Origin: an uncultured Erysipelotrichaceae bacterium | GTDB lineage: Bacteria > Bacillota_I > Bacilli_A > RFN20 > CAG-826 | NCBI GenBank assembly: GCA_902800255.1 | Contig: CADCDV010000058.1 | Location: 1 to 5,814 of the forward strand | Direction: 5' to 3' | Length of the DNA: 5,814 nt | Shown here: one piece after another, positions 1-5,814 of the stretch | How the letters are laid out: each line of letters begins with the position of its first letter | Position numbering within the stretch: the first letter of the stretch is position 1 | Position numbers and translations under genes: made by a program | The notes under the pieces: model-generated | The model's database searches: none | What the model saw: the letters and a program-made list of their open reading frames with translations, nothing else | What the model was told of the DNA's origin: nothing

Positions 1-540
1 TCGACTGAGAACTGGAACCGCCCGCAGGATGAGATCGATCATCTTATGGACTACCTCGAGGAATTCTTCCATCGCGAGATCGATTACATCATGAAGACCG
101 GCGGCAGGGTTGTCGTCTCCGGCGACTTAAGCCGTATCAGAGAGCAGACCAGAAAGGTTTGCTATGAGGCCATCGAGATGACCAAGAACAACGATGCCTG
201 TGTCTTCAATGTCTGCCTCAATTACGGTGGACGCGATGAAATCGTCAGAGCCACCAAGAAGTTTGCCGAAGCTTATAAGAACGGCGAGGCCAAACTCGAA
301 GACCTTGATGAGGCCTCTTTCAAAAACTACCTCTGGCAACCAGATATGCCTGATGTCGATTTGATGATCAGGACCAGTGGTGAGCAAAGACTTTCAAATT
401 ACATGCTATATCAGAATGCCTATGCGGAATTTGTCTTCACTGATGTGAAGTGGCCTGATTTCCGCCGCAAAGCATTCATCGACTGTTTGAAAGAATACCA
501 AAACAGAAACCGCCGTTACGGGGGACTAAAGAATGAATAA
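1..540 (+). CDS. uppS: Undecaprenyl diphosphate synthase (cis-prenyltransferase), 5' end cut off by the window
   Basis: Adds isopentenyl diphosphate units in cis to farnesyl diphosphate to make C55 undecaprenyl diphosphate, the lipid carrier for peptidoglycan and other wall polymers; cytosolic, membrane-associated. The reading frame is open from base 1, so the ATG at 46 is internal and not the start. The fragment begins STENWNRP, which aligns with residues 71-78 of the E. coli enzyme, so about 70 residues carrying the catalytic-Asp motif lie upstream. Visible signatures are GDLSRI, NYGGRDEI and RTSGEQRLSNYM. Arg124, Arg130 and Ser132 of the fragment match E. coli Arg194, Arg200 and Ser202, which bind diphosphate, and Glu143 (in YAEF) matches Glu213. 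The C-terminus (NRRYGG) is typical. The residue after SNYML is Tyr, where Trp is usual. The last 8 nt overlap cdsA. The family call is very secure. Confidence 0.97.
   Translation, partial: STENWNRPQDEIDHLMDYLEEFFHREIDYIMKTGGRVVVSGDLSRIREQTRKVCYEAIEMTKNNDACVFNVCLNYGGRDEIVRATKKFAEAYKNGEAKLEDLDEASFKNYLWQPDMPDVDLMIRTSGEQRLSNYMLYQNAYAEFVFTDVKWPDFRRKAFIDCLKEYQNRNRRYGGLKNE
520..525 (+). promoter_or_regulatory. Probable ribosome binding site for cdsA
   Basis: A G-rich run, GGGGGA, lies inside the end of uppS, 7 nt before the ATG at 533. It can pair with the CCUCC core of 16S rRNA if one G-U wobble is allowed. It supports the ATG at 533 as the cdsA start, within an 8-nt overlap with uppS. The motif is not the perfect consensus, so this is a moderate call. 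Confidence 0.45.
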
Positions 541-1615
541 GAAGATCGGAAACATCGAAATCAACACACCACCAGAGGGTTACAAGACCTCTCTTAAGAG
601 CAGACTCATCGTTGCCGGTGTTCTTTTGATTACCGCTCTTCCAACCTTCGTCCTTGGCGGTTGGTTCTATTTCTTCGCCATCATGGCCTTCCTTTTAATT
701 GCAATTGCTGAGGTCATCAGAGCGCCTCGTAAGAAATACAACTGGTTCGTCTACGTTGCCACATATACCATCATCCTCTCATTCGTCTACTGGATGTTCT
801 TCAAAGGCAATATGGACAGCTATCTTGACTATCTTGCCGATCCAAGCCAATTCCCTGATGGTTTTTCCATCTCGCTCGACCAGCATTACATGAACTTTGA
901 AGTCTCCGTCATCGGTATTGCCGCTTCTCTTCTCGTTTACTGTGTCGTCGGTATTTTGGATAAGAACTTCGGACTAGATGACATTGCCTATTTCTTCTTC
1001 ATGTCCTTGCTTGTTGGACTTGGCTTCCAGTCCTTCTATTTCATCAGGTTCTATCCGGTTGAAGCTGCTGCCTATCCAAACCCTCTTTACGTTGGTGCAA
1101 CCTGGGGCGGACAAGCCTATGGCCCAGAGCTCATCAACAACAACTTCTTCAAATACTTCGGTTCGTTTGAGCTTCTCTTGTTTGTCTTCATCGCTCCAAT
1201 GTTCAGCGACATCGCTGCTTATTTCGGCGGTGTCTATTTTGGAAAGCACAAGCTCAACGAAAGAATCTCTCCAAAGAAGACCTGGGAAGGTTTCTATTGG
1301 GGCATCATCGTTGGCTTCATTGCTTCTGCGGCATTTGGTTTGATTCTTGCTGCTACAGGGCACCCAATCCTTCCATTCCTCACCATCGACAAATGGTATT
1401 ACATCGTTTTGATTGCGCTTGTTGAACCGATCCTTGGAACTGTCGGAGATCTCTCCTTCAGTCTCATCAAACGCTACTACGACATCAAAGACTACGGAAA
1501 CATCCTCAGAGGACACGGTGGCATCCTTGACCGTGCTGACAGCGTCATCTTCTCAAGCATTGGCGCCGTCATCATCCTTGTCCTCATGAAGAACGGTTGG
1601 AACTTCTTGATTTAA
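533..1615 (+). CDS. cdsA: Phosphatidate cytidylyltransferase (CDP-diacylglycerol synthase)
   Basis: Integral membrane enzyme that condenses CTP with phosphatidic acid to give CDP-diacylglycerol and diphosphate, the branch point of phospholipid synthesis. The C-terminal family signature is complete: SLIKRYYDIKDYG at residues 310-322, then RGHGGILDRAD at 326-336. Upstream are the conserved SDIAAYFGG (225-233) and SPKKTWEG (246-253). By eye there are about eight hydrophobic segments, near residues 25-62, 70-90, 123-143, 150-172, 207-235, 252-274, 286-308 and 339-358; the first may be two helices. At 360 residues it is clearly longer than the usual 260-300. The extra length lies mainly in two polar stretches, about 91-122 and 176-206. 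The ATG at 533 overlaps the end of uppS and has a G-rich ribosome site. It sits between uppS and dxr, as in many Bacillota. Family secure. Confidence 0.96.
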   Translation: MNKKIGNIEINTPPEGYKTSLKSRLIVAGVLLITALPTFVLGGWFYFFAIMAFLLIAIAEVIRAPRKKYNWFVYVATYTIILSFVYWMFFKGNMDSYLDYLADPSQFPDGFSISLDQHYMNFEVSVIGIAASLLVYCVVGILDKNFGLDDIAYFFFMSLLVGLGFQSFYFIRFYPVEAAAYPNPLYVGATWGGQAYGPELINNNFFKYFGSFELLLFVFIAPMFSDIAAYFGGVYFGKHKLNERISPKKTWEGFYWGIIVGFIASAAFGLILAATGHPILPFLTIDKWYYIVLIALVEPILGTVGDLSFSLIKRYYDIKDYGNILRGHGGILDRADSVIFSSIGAVIILVLMKNGWNFLI

Positions 1616-1619
1616 TTTT

Positions 1620-2777
1620 ATGCGTAAGGTTTTGCTCCTAGGCGCCTCTGGGAACATAGGTGTCCAATCACTAGATATTTTTGAAGCCGACAGGTCATCT
1701 TTTGAACTTGTCGGAATCAGCGTCGGGAAGCAAACAGGCAAAATCGAACCAATCCTCAGAAGATTCCCATCGATCAAAGGCGTTTATTGCATTGATGGGG
1801 GTTTTGCCAAGGATTTAAAAGAAAAACACCCTGAATTAGATGTGTTTTCTGGAGAGAACGGATTATCCGAACTCATCAAGAGTAGCGATGCCGATATGGT
1901 TGAGAACGCCCTTGTCGGATTCTCTGGCTTAGTGCCTTCGGTAACCGCTCTTGAAGAGAACAAGATCCTTTGCCTTGCTAACAAAGAGAGCCTTGTCGTT
2001 GGAGGAGACATCATCAACAAGCTCCTCGACGAAGGCCATGGAAAGATGTGGCCAATCGATTCTGAGCACGTCGCAATCGCGAAGTGTTTCTCCAAAGTGA
2101 ATCCAGATGACGTTGAGAAGATTCTTCTTACCGGAAGCGGTGGTGCTTTCCGTAACCTCAAGATCGATGAGCTAGATAACGTCACTCCAGAGATGGCTCT
2201 TCATCATCCAACCTGGAACATGGGCGCCAAGATCACCATCGACAGCGACACCATGATGAACAAAGGCTTTGAGATCATCGAAGCCCATCACTTATTCCGT
2301 TATGACGTTGACAAAGTCGAAGTGATTCTTCATGACGAAAGTAACCTTCACTCCGCCTTGCTTCTAAAAGACGGAACCATTGTGGGTGATGTCAGCAAAC
2401 CTGATATGCATGGGCCTATCGCGTACGCATTATACGAGGGCAAAGCTCCTTTCGAAGTGTTCAAAGTCAAGAAACTCGAAGACTTCGGCCCATTTCATTT
2501 CCACAAGTTCAATCCTGAAAGATATCCAGCCGTTCCTCTTTGCATCAAGGCCCTTAAGATGGGTGGAACCGCAACCGCGGTCATCAATGCCGCCAATGAA
2601 GTTGCCATTGCCCTTTTCCTCGAAGGAAAAATCCGTTTCTCGGACATTGTCAAAGTAAACGAAATGACCTTGAGTCATTTTACTAATATAATGAATCCAA
2701 CTCTCACCACCTTGGTGAAGGTCGATAAAGAGGTGCGTCAGTATGTTCGCACCACATTTGAGAAAGGAGTCAAATGA
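1620..2777 (+). CDS. dxr: 1-deoxy-D-xylulose 5-phosphate reductoisomerase
   Basis: Cytosolic NADPH- and divalent-metal-dependent enzyme that rearranges and reduces DXP to 2-C-methyl-D-erythritol 4-phosphate, the first committed step of the MEP isoprenoid pathway and the known target of fosmidomycin. The NADPH loop is GASGNIG at residues 8-14 (usually GSTGSIG), followed by ANKES at 120-124. Metal ligands Asp147, Glu149 and Glu218 match E. coli Asp150, Glu152 and Glu231. Also present are SGGAFR (173-178), Trp199 of the flexible loop (E. coli Trp212), MMNKG (212-216), His244 (E. coli His257) and PDM (261-263). The C-terminal domain has NAANE. Length, 385 residues, is normal. Two conserved positions differ: DSEHVAI (Val151 for the usual Asn) and HDES (Asp239-Glu240 for the usual Pro-Gln). 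The ATG lies 4 nt after the cdsA stop with no clear Shine-Dalgarno, so translation is probably coupled. The TGA stop overlaps the next gene. Confidence 0.96.
   Translation: MRKVLLLGASGNIGVQSLDIFEADRSSFELVGISVGKQTGKIEPILRRFPSIKGVYCIDGGFAKDLKEKHPELDVFSGENGLSELIKSSDADMVENALVGFSGLVPSVTALEENKILCLANKESLVVGGDIINKLLDEGHGKMWPIDSEHVAIAKCFSKVNPDDVEKILLTGSGGAFRNLKIDELDNVTPEMALHHPTWNMGAKITIDSDTMMNKGFEIIEAHHLFRYDVDKVEVILHDESNLHSALLLKDGTIVGDVSKPDMHGPIAYALYEGKAPFEVFKVKKLEDFGPFHFHKFNPERYPAVPLCIKALKMGGTATAVINAANEVAIALFLEGKIRFSDIVKVNEMTLSHFTNIMNPTLTTLVKVDKEVRQYVRTTFEKGVK
2763..2769 (+). promoter_or_regulatory. Strong ribosome binding site for the site-2 protease gene
   Basis: AAAGGAG, a near-perfect Shine-Dalgarno, lies inside the end of dxr, 4 nt before the ATG at 2774. 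It decides the start: an in-frame TGA at 2759-2761 blocks any upstream extension, no start codon lies between that stop and 2774, and the next in-frame ATG (2783) would be 13 nt away. Confidence 0.8.
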
Positions 2778-4105
2778 TCGTCATGCTCGGGATTCTCATC
2801 TCAACCCATGAGCTTGGACATCTAGCAGTAGCTAAAGCCTATAACGTCTATTGCCTTGAATATTCAATTGGCATCGGTCCTGCCATCTTCAAACACAAAA
2901 GAAAAGATGGGGAAACGACTTTTTCGATTCGCGCCATCCCTCTTGGCGGTTATGTCTCCATGTATGGAGAAGGACTTGAGCTCCCAGAAGGGGAAACCAT
3001 CCCAAGAGAACGTTCAATAGAAGGCATCAAGTGGTGGAAGAGATGCTTCGTTTTCCTTGCCGGAGTTAGTGTCAACCTCTTCACCGCTTTGCTTTTCTGC
3101 TTTGTCTATTCGACCTGTTTCCCGAATTATTACACCTGTTCCAATTTCGACACCGGTTTCAATGCGAATGCCGTTGTTGCGGAAGGCGATCCAACCGCTA
3201 GAGCCTATTGCTTCTGGACGACTGGTGAAATCGATGGGGAAATCATCGAATACGCTTTCGACCGTCTTTATGCCCCAGAGATTGCCTATGACGACAACAA
3301 CAACCAGGTCGGTTACATCATTGACTGCGATACGAAGATCATCAACGGCGAAGGCGAAGAGACATATGTTGCCGTCTTCAACCTTACAAGCGTCATCAAC
3401 GATAACGATGTCTTCACGAACACCAAGTTCTATAGACCAAAAGCAGGCTATTTTGCCGATGCTATTCAGAAAGAGCTTCATCTTGAAGCCAAACCAGACA
3501 TCGCTTTAGGCGAATACACGCCAAAGGCAGGGGACACCATCGTCATGAGCCCAACCTTCATCGCGGCTTCTGACGCTGAGATGAGCCCAACCGTCCAAGA
3601 GTTCTTAGCGACTAAAGACGATTCGAAACAAGTCACCATCATCGTAGATGAGAATGGCGCTCTCAAATCAGATACCGCTTCGATCAAAGTCCATTGCCAT
3701 CAGTACTGGGCTCCTTTCGGTCAGAGGCTTGCCAATGGCTGCTCGCAGTTCAAATCCCTTTTCACCGCGATTGGCGAAGGTCTTAAGTATCTCTTCAGCG
3801 GACACCTTGAAAGCGTTGGTTCAATCGTCGCAGCCGGTGGTCAGGTCATGAGCATCTCCAGTGAGATCGGCTGGATTCAGACATTCTTCTTCTATGGTGG
3901 ATTCCTCGCTCTCAATTTGGCTATCTTCAATCTCTTGCCATTCCCTGGTCTTGATGGATATCAGCTTTTAGTTGTTTTGGTTGAGACCGCATTCCATAAG
4001 AAGATTCCTGAGAAGGTTAAGAACACCATTTCCCTTGTTGGTGTCATCCTCCTCTTCGGATTCTCTTTCTTCATCGTCTTCCGCGATATAGTGGGGCTTT
4101 TCTAA
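2774..4105 (+). CDS. rseP: Site-2-type intramembrane zinc metalloprotease (RseP/RasP family, M50)
   Basis: Membrane metalloprotease that cuts substrates within the bilayer; relatives process anti-sigma factors and clear signal-peptide remnants. The zinc motif HELGH is at residues 12-16 (His12, Glu13, His16), followed by the family pattern VYCLEYSIGIGPAIF and GGYVSMYGE (58-66). The second catalytic motif, NLLPFPGLDG, is at 386-395, with Asp394 the expected third zinc ligand; the usual LDGG reads LDGY. Hydrophobic segments lie near 1-20, 91-113, 365-388 and 418-436. Only 11 residues precede HELGH, against about 20 in E. coli and B. subtilis, although the start is well fixed by its ribosome site. 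The middle region (about 115-320) is long and divergent. Parts resemble a decayed PDZ fold (IINGEGEE near 189-196; AGDTIV at 252-257 and QVTIIVDENG at 286-295), and Cys occurs at 115, 122, 146, 185 and 308. The ATG overlaps the dxr TGA by 4 nt. Family secure, substrate unknown. Confidence 0.93.
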   Translation: MIVMLGILISTHELGHLAVAKAYNVYCLEYSIGIGPAIFKHKRKDGETTFSIRAIPLGGYVSMYGEGLELPEGETIPRERSIEGIKWWKRCFVFLAGVSVNLFTALLFCFVYSTCFPNYYTCSNFDTGFNANAVVAEGDPTARAYCFWTTGEIDGEIIEYAFDRLYAPEIAYDDNNNQVGYIIDCDTKIINGEGEETYVAVFNLTSVINDNDVFTNTKFYRPKAGYFADAIQKELHLEAKPDIALGEYTPKAGDTIVMSPTFIAASDAEMSPTVQEFLATKDDSKQVTIIVDENGALKSDTASIKVHCHQYWAPFGQRLANGCSQFKSLFTAIGEGLKYLFSGHLESVGSIVAAGGQVMSISSEIGWIQTFFFYGGFLALNLAIFNLLPFPGLDGYQLLVVLVETAFHKKIPEKVKNTISLVGVILLFGFSFFIVFRDIVGLF

Positions 4106-4106
4106 G

Positions 4107-5814
4107 ATGGACAAGAATCAGCCGAAAATCATCAGATTCCTTGAATCATTAGGCCTCGAAGACGTCAGCCGCTTCGGGATGGATTTTGAATTCGTCAGAA
4201 ACGACCCTAACAAAAAAGGCACCGTCCAGATGACGATCAGAAAAGAGACCCCATGGGACTACGCTCTTTTGGATGAGTTCATGAACGCCCTTCAGAATGC
4301 GACCTATGGAATCGACATCCGTTTTGTCTATGCTGAAGAACCAGGCGAAGAAGACATCTCTCAACTCTTCTCCGACTTCTGCTTTGAGAAATGCAGAATT
4401 GTTTCTGAAGTCTTTGTGAAATGTGAAGATGGCCGTTATCTCACCAAGAACGATGAGGAGATTTCAAAAGCCGCAAAAGACTTCAACTCTCTCCTCAAAT
4501 TCCTTTGCTATGGAATCAAAATCGAATGCGTCGATGGCCTTGAGGAAGAAAAACCTGAGCCAAAAATAGAAGAACCAAAACCTGTCGAAGAGGTTTCTGA
4601 AGAAGATATCGACGAAGAGCCAGAAGAAGAAAACGAAGAGGGTTTTGCTGAAGAAAATGAGAAATCTGCTGAGGAATATGATGCCATAGCAGAAGATGAA
4701 GCCCGTCATGAAGAAGAGCTCAAAGAAGCTTATCTTCACTTCAAAGAAACCGAAAGAATCCAAGAACAGCTTTCGCACAACATCCACTCCAAAGGCAACT
4801 ACTATAGACTCGAGACAATCAAAGAGGTCTATGAGAACTACGGTGGCAATTTCGAAATTACCGGATATGTTTTTGGCTATGAGATCCGCACGACCAGAAG
4901 AGGCCAGGCTATGGCCACCTTTGGTTTAGGCGATGAGACAAGCGCGATCAACGTTAGGGGCGTTGAGGACAAAGAAGTCCTTTCCCCAGCTGTCCTTGGC
5001 TCAATCTCTAATGGCGCTCACCTTAGAGTCAGAGGCGCCATCAAAATCGAAGATAGGCCAGGTCCAAACGAAGGCCTATACCAACTCTATCTCCATTCCT
5101 TCGATGTCCTTCCTCCAAAACCTCTTCGCGAGGATCCTTGCGAGGAGAAGCGCGTTGAGCTTCACGCCCACACGAAGATGAGCGCGATGGATGGCCTTGC
5201 CGATGCCAGCGATTACGTCAAACTCGCGCATCACATGGGCATGAAAGCGGTGGCCATCACTGACCACGGCGTCATCCAATCTTTCCCTGAAGCCGAAGGC
5301 GCTTGCTTAGGCATCAATAGCAAAATCGCCGATGGCGAAGACAAATTCAAAGTCCTCTATGGCGTTGAGCTATACGCTTTCAGAAATCCTCGCTATGGTT
5401 GGAACTTCGTCGATACTCCTCTCTCCAAAGGCAAATACTGCGTCTTCGATTTCGAGACCACAGGACTTTCTTCGAAATATGACAGAATCACCGAGTTCGG
5501 TGCTGTTTTGGTCGTCGATGGTTTGGTGAGAGATAGAAAAGACTTCTTCGTTAACGCTGGAATGCACATTCCGGAAATCATCCAGAAGAAGACCCACATC
5601 ACCGATGAGATGATCAAAGACGGTTTGTCTGAGAAAGAGGCCGCCGAAGAAATCGAGAAATTCGCCGAAGGTTGCATCCTTGTTTCGCATAACGCTCAAT
5701 TCGACGTCGGCTTCCTTAATGCCCTCCGTCTTAGGGTTGGTCTTCCAAAAGACACTCATCCGGTCATCGATACTTTGGCCTTATCCCATTATCTTTTCCC
5801 AGCCGCCGCAAGAC
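4107..5814 (+). CDS. polC: DNA polymerase III alpha subunit, PolC type (3' end beyond the window)
   Basis: Replicative DNA polymerase with built-in 3'-5' proofreading, the main chromosome replicase of Bacillota. The visible 569 codons have no stop. In order: an N-terminal domain (about 1-135); a very acidic linker (about 146-204); an OB-fold (about 245-340) containing FEITGYVFGYEIR; and the PHP domain starting near 349 with RVELHAHTKMSAMD (His353, His355, Asp362), AITDHGVIQSFPEAE (383-397) and YGVEL (Glu421). The exonuclease is inserted from about 444: Exo I is VFDFETTGL (Asp448, Glu450) and Exo II is HNAQFDVGF (528-536, Asp533). Exo III and the polymerase palm and fingers lie past the edge. 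This arrangement separates PolC from DnaE. B. subtilis PolC has 1437 residues, so about 60% is missing. The ATG is 1 nt after the rseP stop; the only ribosome-site candidate is a weak GGGG at 4093-4096, so translational coupling is likely. Confidence 0.97.
   Translation, partial: MDKNQPKIIRFLESLGLEDVSRFGMDFEFVRNDPNKKGTVQMTIRKETPWDYALLDEFMNALQNATYGIDIRFVYAEEPGEEDISQLFSDFCFEKCRIVSEVFVKCEDGRYLTKNDEEISKAAKDFNSLLKFLCYGIKIECVDGLEEEKPEPKIEEPKPVEEVSEEDIDEEPEEENEEGFAEENEKSAEEYDAIAEDEARHEEELKEAYLHFKETERIQEQLSHNIHSKGNYYRLETIKEVYENYGGNFEITGYVFGYEIRTTRRGQAMATFGLGDETSAINVRGVEDKEVLSPAVLGSISNGAHLRVRGAIKIEDRPGPNEGLYQLYLHSFDVLPPKPLREDPCEEKRVELHAHTKMSAMDGLADASDYVKLAHHMGMKAVAITDHGVIQSFPEAEGACLGINSKIADGEDKFKVLYGVELYAFRNPRYGWNFVDTPLSKGKYCVFDFETTGLSSKYDRITEFGAVLVVDGLVRDRKDFFVNAGMHIPEIIQKKTHITDEMIKDGLSEKEAAEEIEKFAEGCILVSHNAQFDVGFLNALRLRVGLPKDTHPVIDTLALSHYLFPAAAR

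Noticed and set aside
46..540. ATG at 46 as the start of uppS
   Set aside because: The frame is open to base 1, and the residues before 46 (STENWNRP) are conserved UppS sequence, so the gene is truncated by the window edge.
974..1516. A 180-codon open frame on the minus strand, antisense to cdsA
   Set aside because: It lies wholly inside a convincing gene, its translation is rich in Asp, Glu and Ser without any recognisable domain, and such frames arise from the biased codon use here.
2775..2777. TGA read as tryptophan (mycoplasma-type code)
   Set aside because: All tryptophans I read are TGG, no gene contains an internal TGA, and the dxr TGA forms a standard ATGA overlap with the next start, at a normal Dxr length.
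3014..3481. Overlapping long open frames on both strands (minus 3014-3481, plus 3057-3509) inside the site-2 protease gene
   Set aside because: Both are out of frame with a clear family member, have low-complexity translations and lack a convincing ribosome site. They are shadow frames.
4464..4787. A minus-strand frame of 107 codons, very rich in Phe, that looks like a membrane protein
   Set aside because: It is the complement of Glu- and Lys-rich codons (GAA, AAA read as TTC, TTT) in the acidic PolC linker, so the hydrophobicity is an artefact.
5370..5759. Antisense open frames over the polC exonuclease region
   Set aside because: The plus-strand frame encodes the exact PolC exonuclease motifs, and the minus-strand translations resemble nothing I recognise.
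1..5814. Mobile element, phage, defence system, CRISPR array, riboswitch or RNA gene
   Set aside because: Conserved coding sequence fills the window with gaps of at most 4 nt, leaving no room for such elements. I saw no repeats or gene content to suggest them.

Overview
The window is a compact, single-strand block of five housekeeping genes with almost no intergenic DNA. The order is uppS (3' part only), cdsA, dxr, an rseP/rasP-type site-2 protease, and polC (5' part only). This matches a well-known conserved cluster of low-GC Gram-positive bacteria (Bacillota). A PolC-type replicative polymerase, with its proofreading exonuclease inserted in the PHP domain, also points to Bacillota or a close relative. 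TGG encodes every tryptophan I read, and dxr ends in a TGA that overlaps the next ATG, so the standard bacterial code fits and the UGA=Trp code of mycoplasmas is unlikely. The divergence of several proteins suggests an under-sampled lineage, possibly an uncultured gut Bacilli or Erysipelotrichia-like group. That last point is inference and I hold it weakly.

Layout: 1-540 is the C-terminal 179 residues of undecaprenyl diphosphate synthase. 533-1615 is CDP-diacylglycerol synthase, overlapping uppS by 8 nt. 1620-2777 is DXP reductoisomerase, 4 nt after cdsA. 2774-4105 is the membrane metalloprotease, overlapping dxr by 4 nt (ATGA). 4107-5814 is the first 569 codons of PolC, 1 nt after the protease gene. 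I see no promoter, terminator, RNA gene, mobile element, CRISPR array or long repeat, and no gene-free stretch longer than 4 nt.

How the genes fit together: Dxr makes MEP, the first committed intermediate of the non-mevalonate isoprenoid pathway. UppS turns isoprenoid units into the C55 lipid carrier used for the cell wall. CdsA makes the CDP-diacylglycerol used for phospholipids. The site-2 protease cleaves proteins within the same membrane. PolC replicates the chromosome. The junctions imply one co-transcribed, translationally coupled unit that continues beyond both ends of the window.

I found no novel system. The points worth a second look are modest: proS is absent from between the protease gene and polC, the site-2 protease has a short N-terminus and a large divergent cysteine-containing middle domain, Dxr has substitutions beside its active site, CdsA is enlarged, and PolC has an acidic linker.
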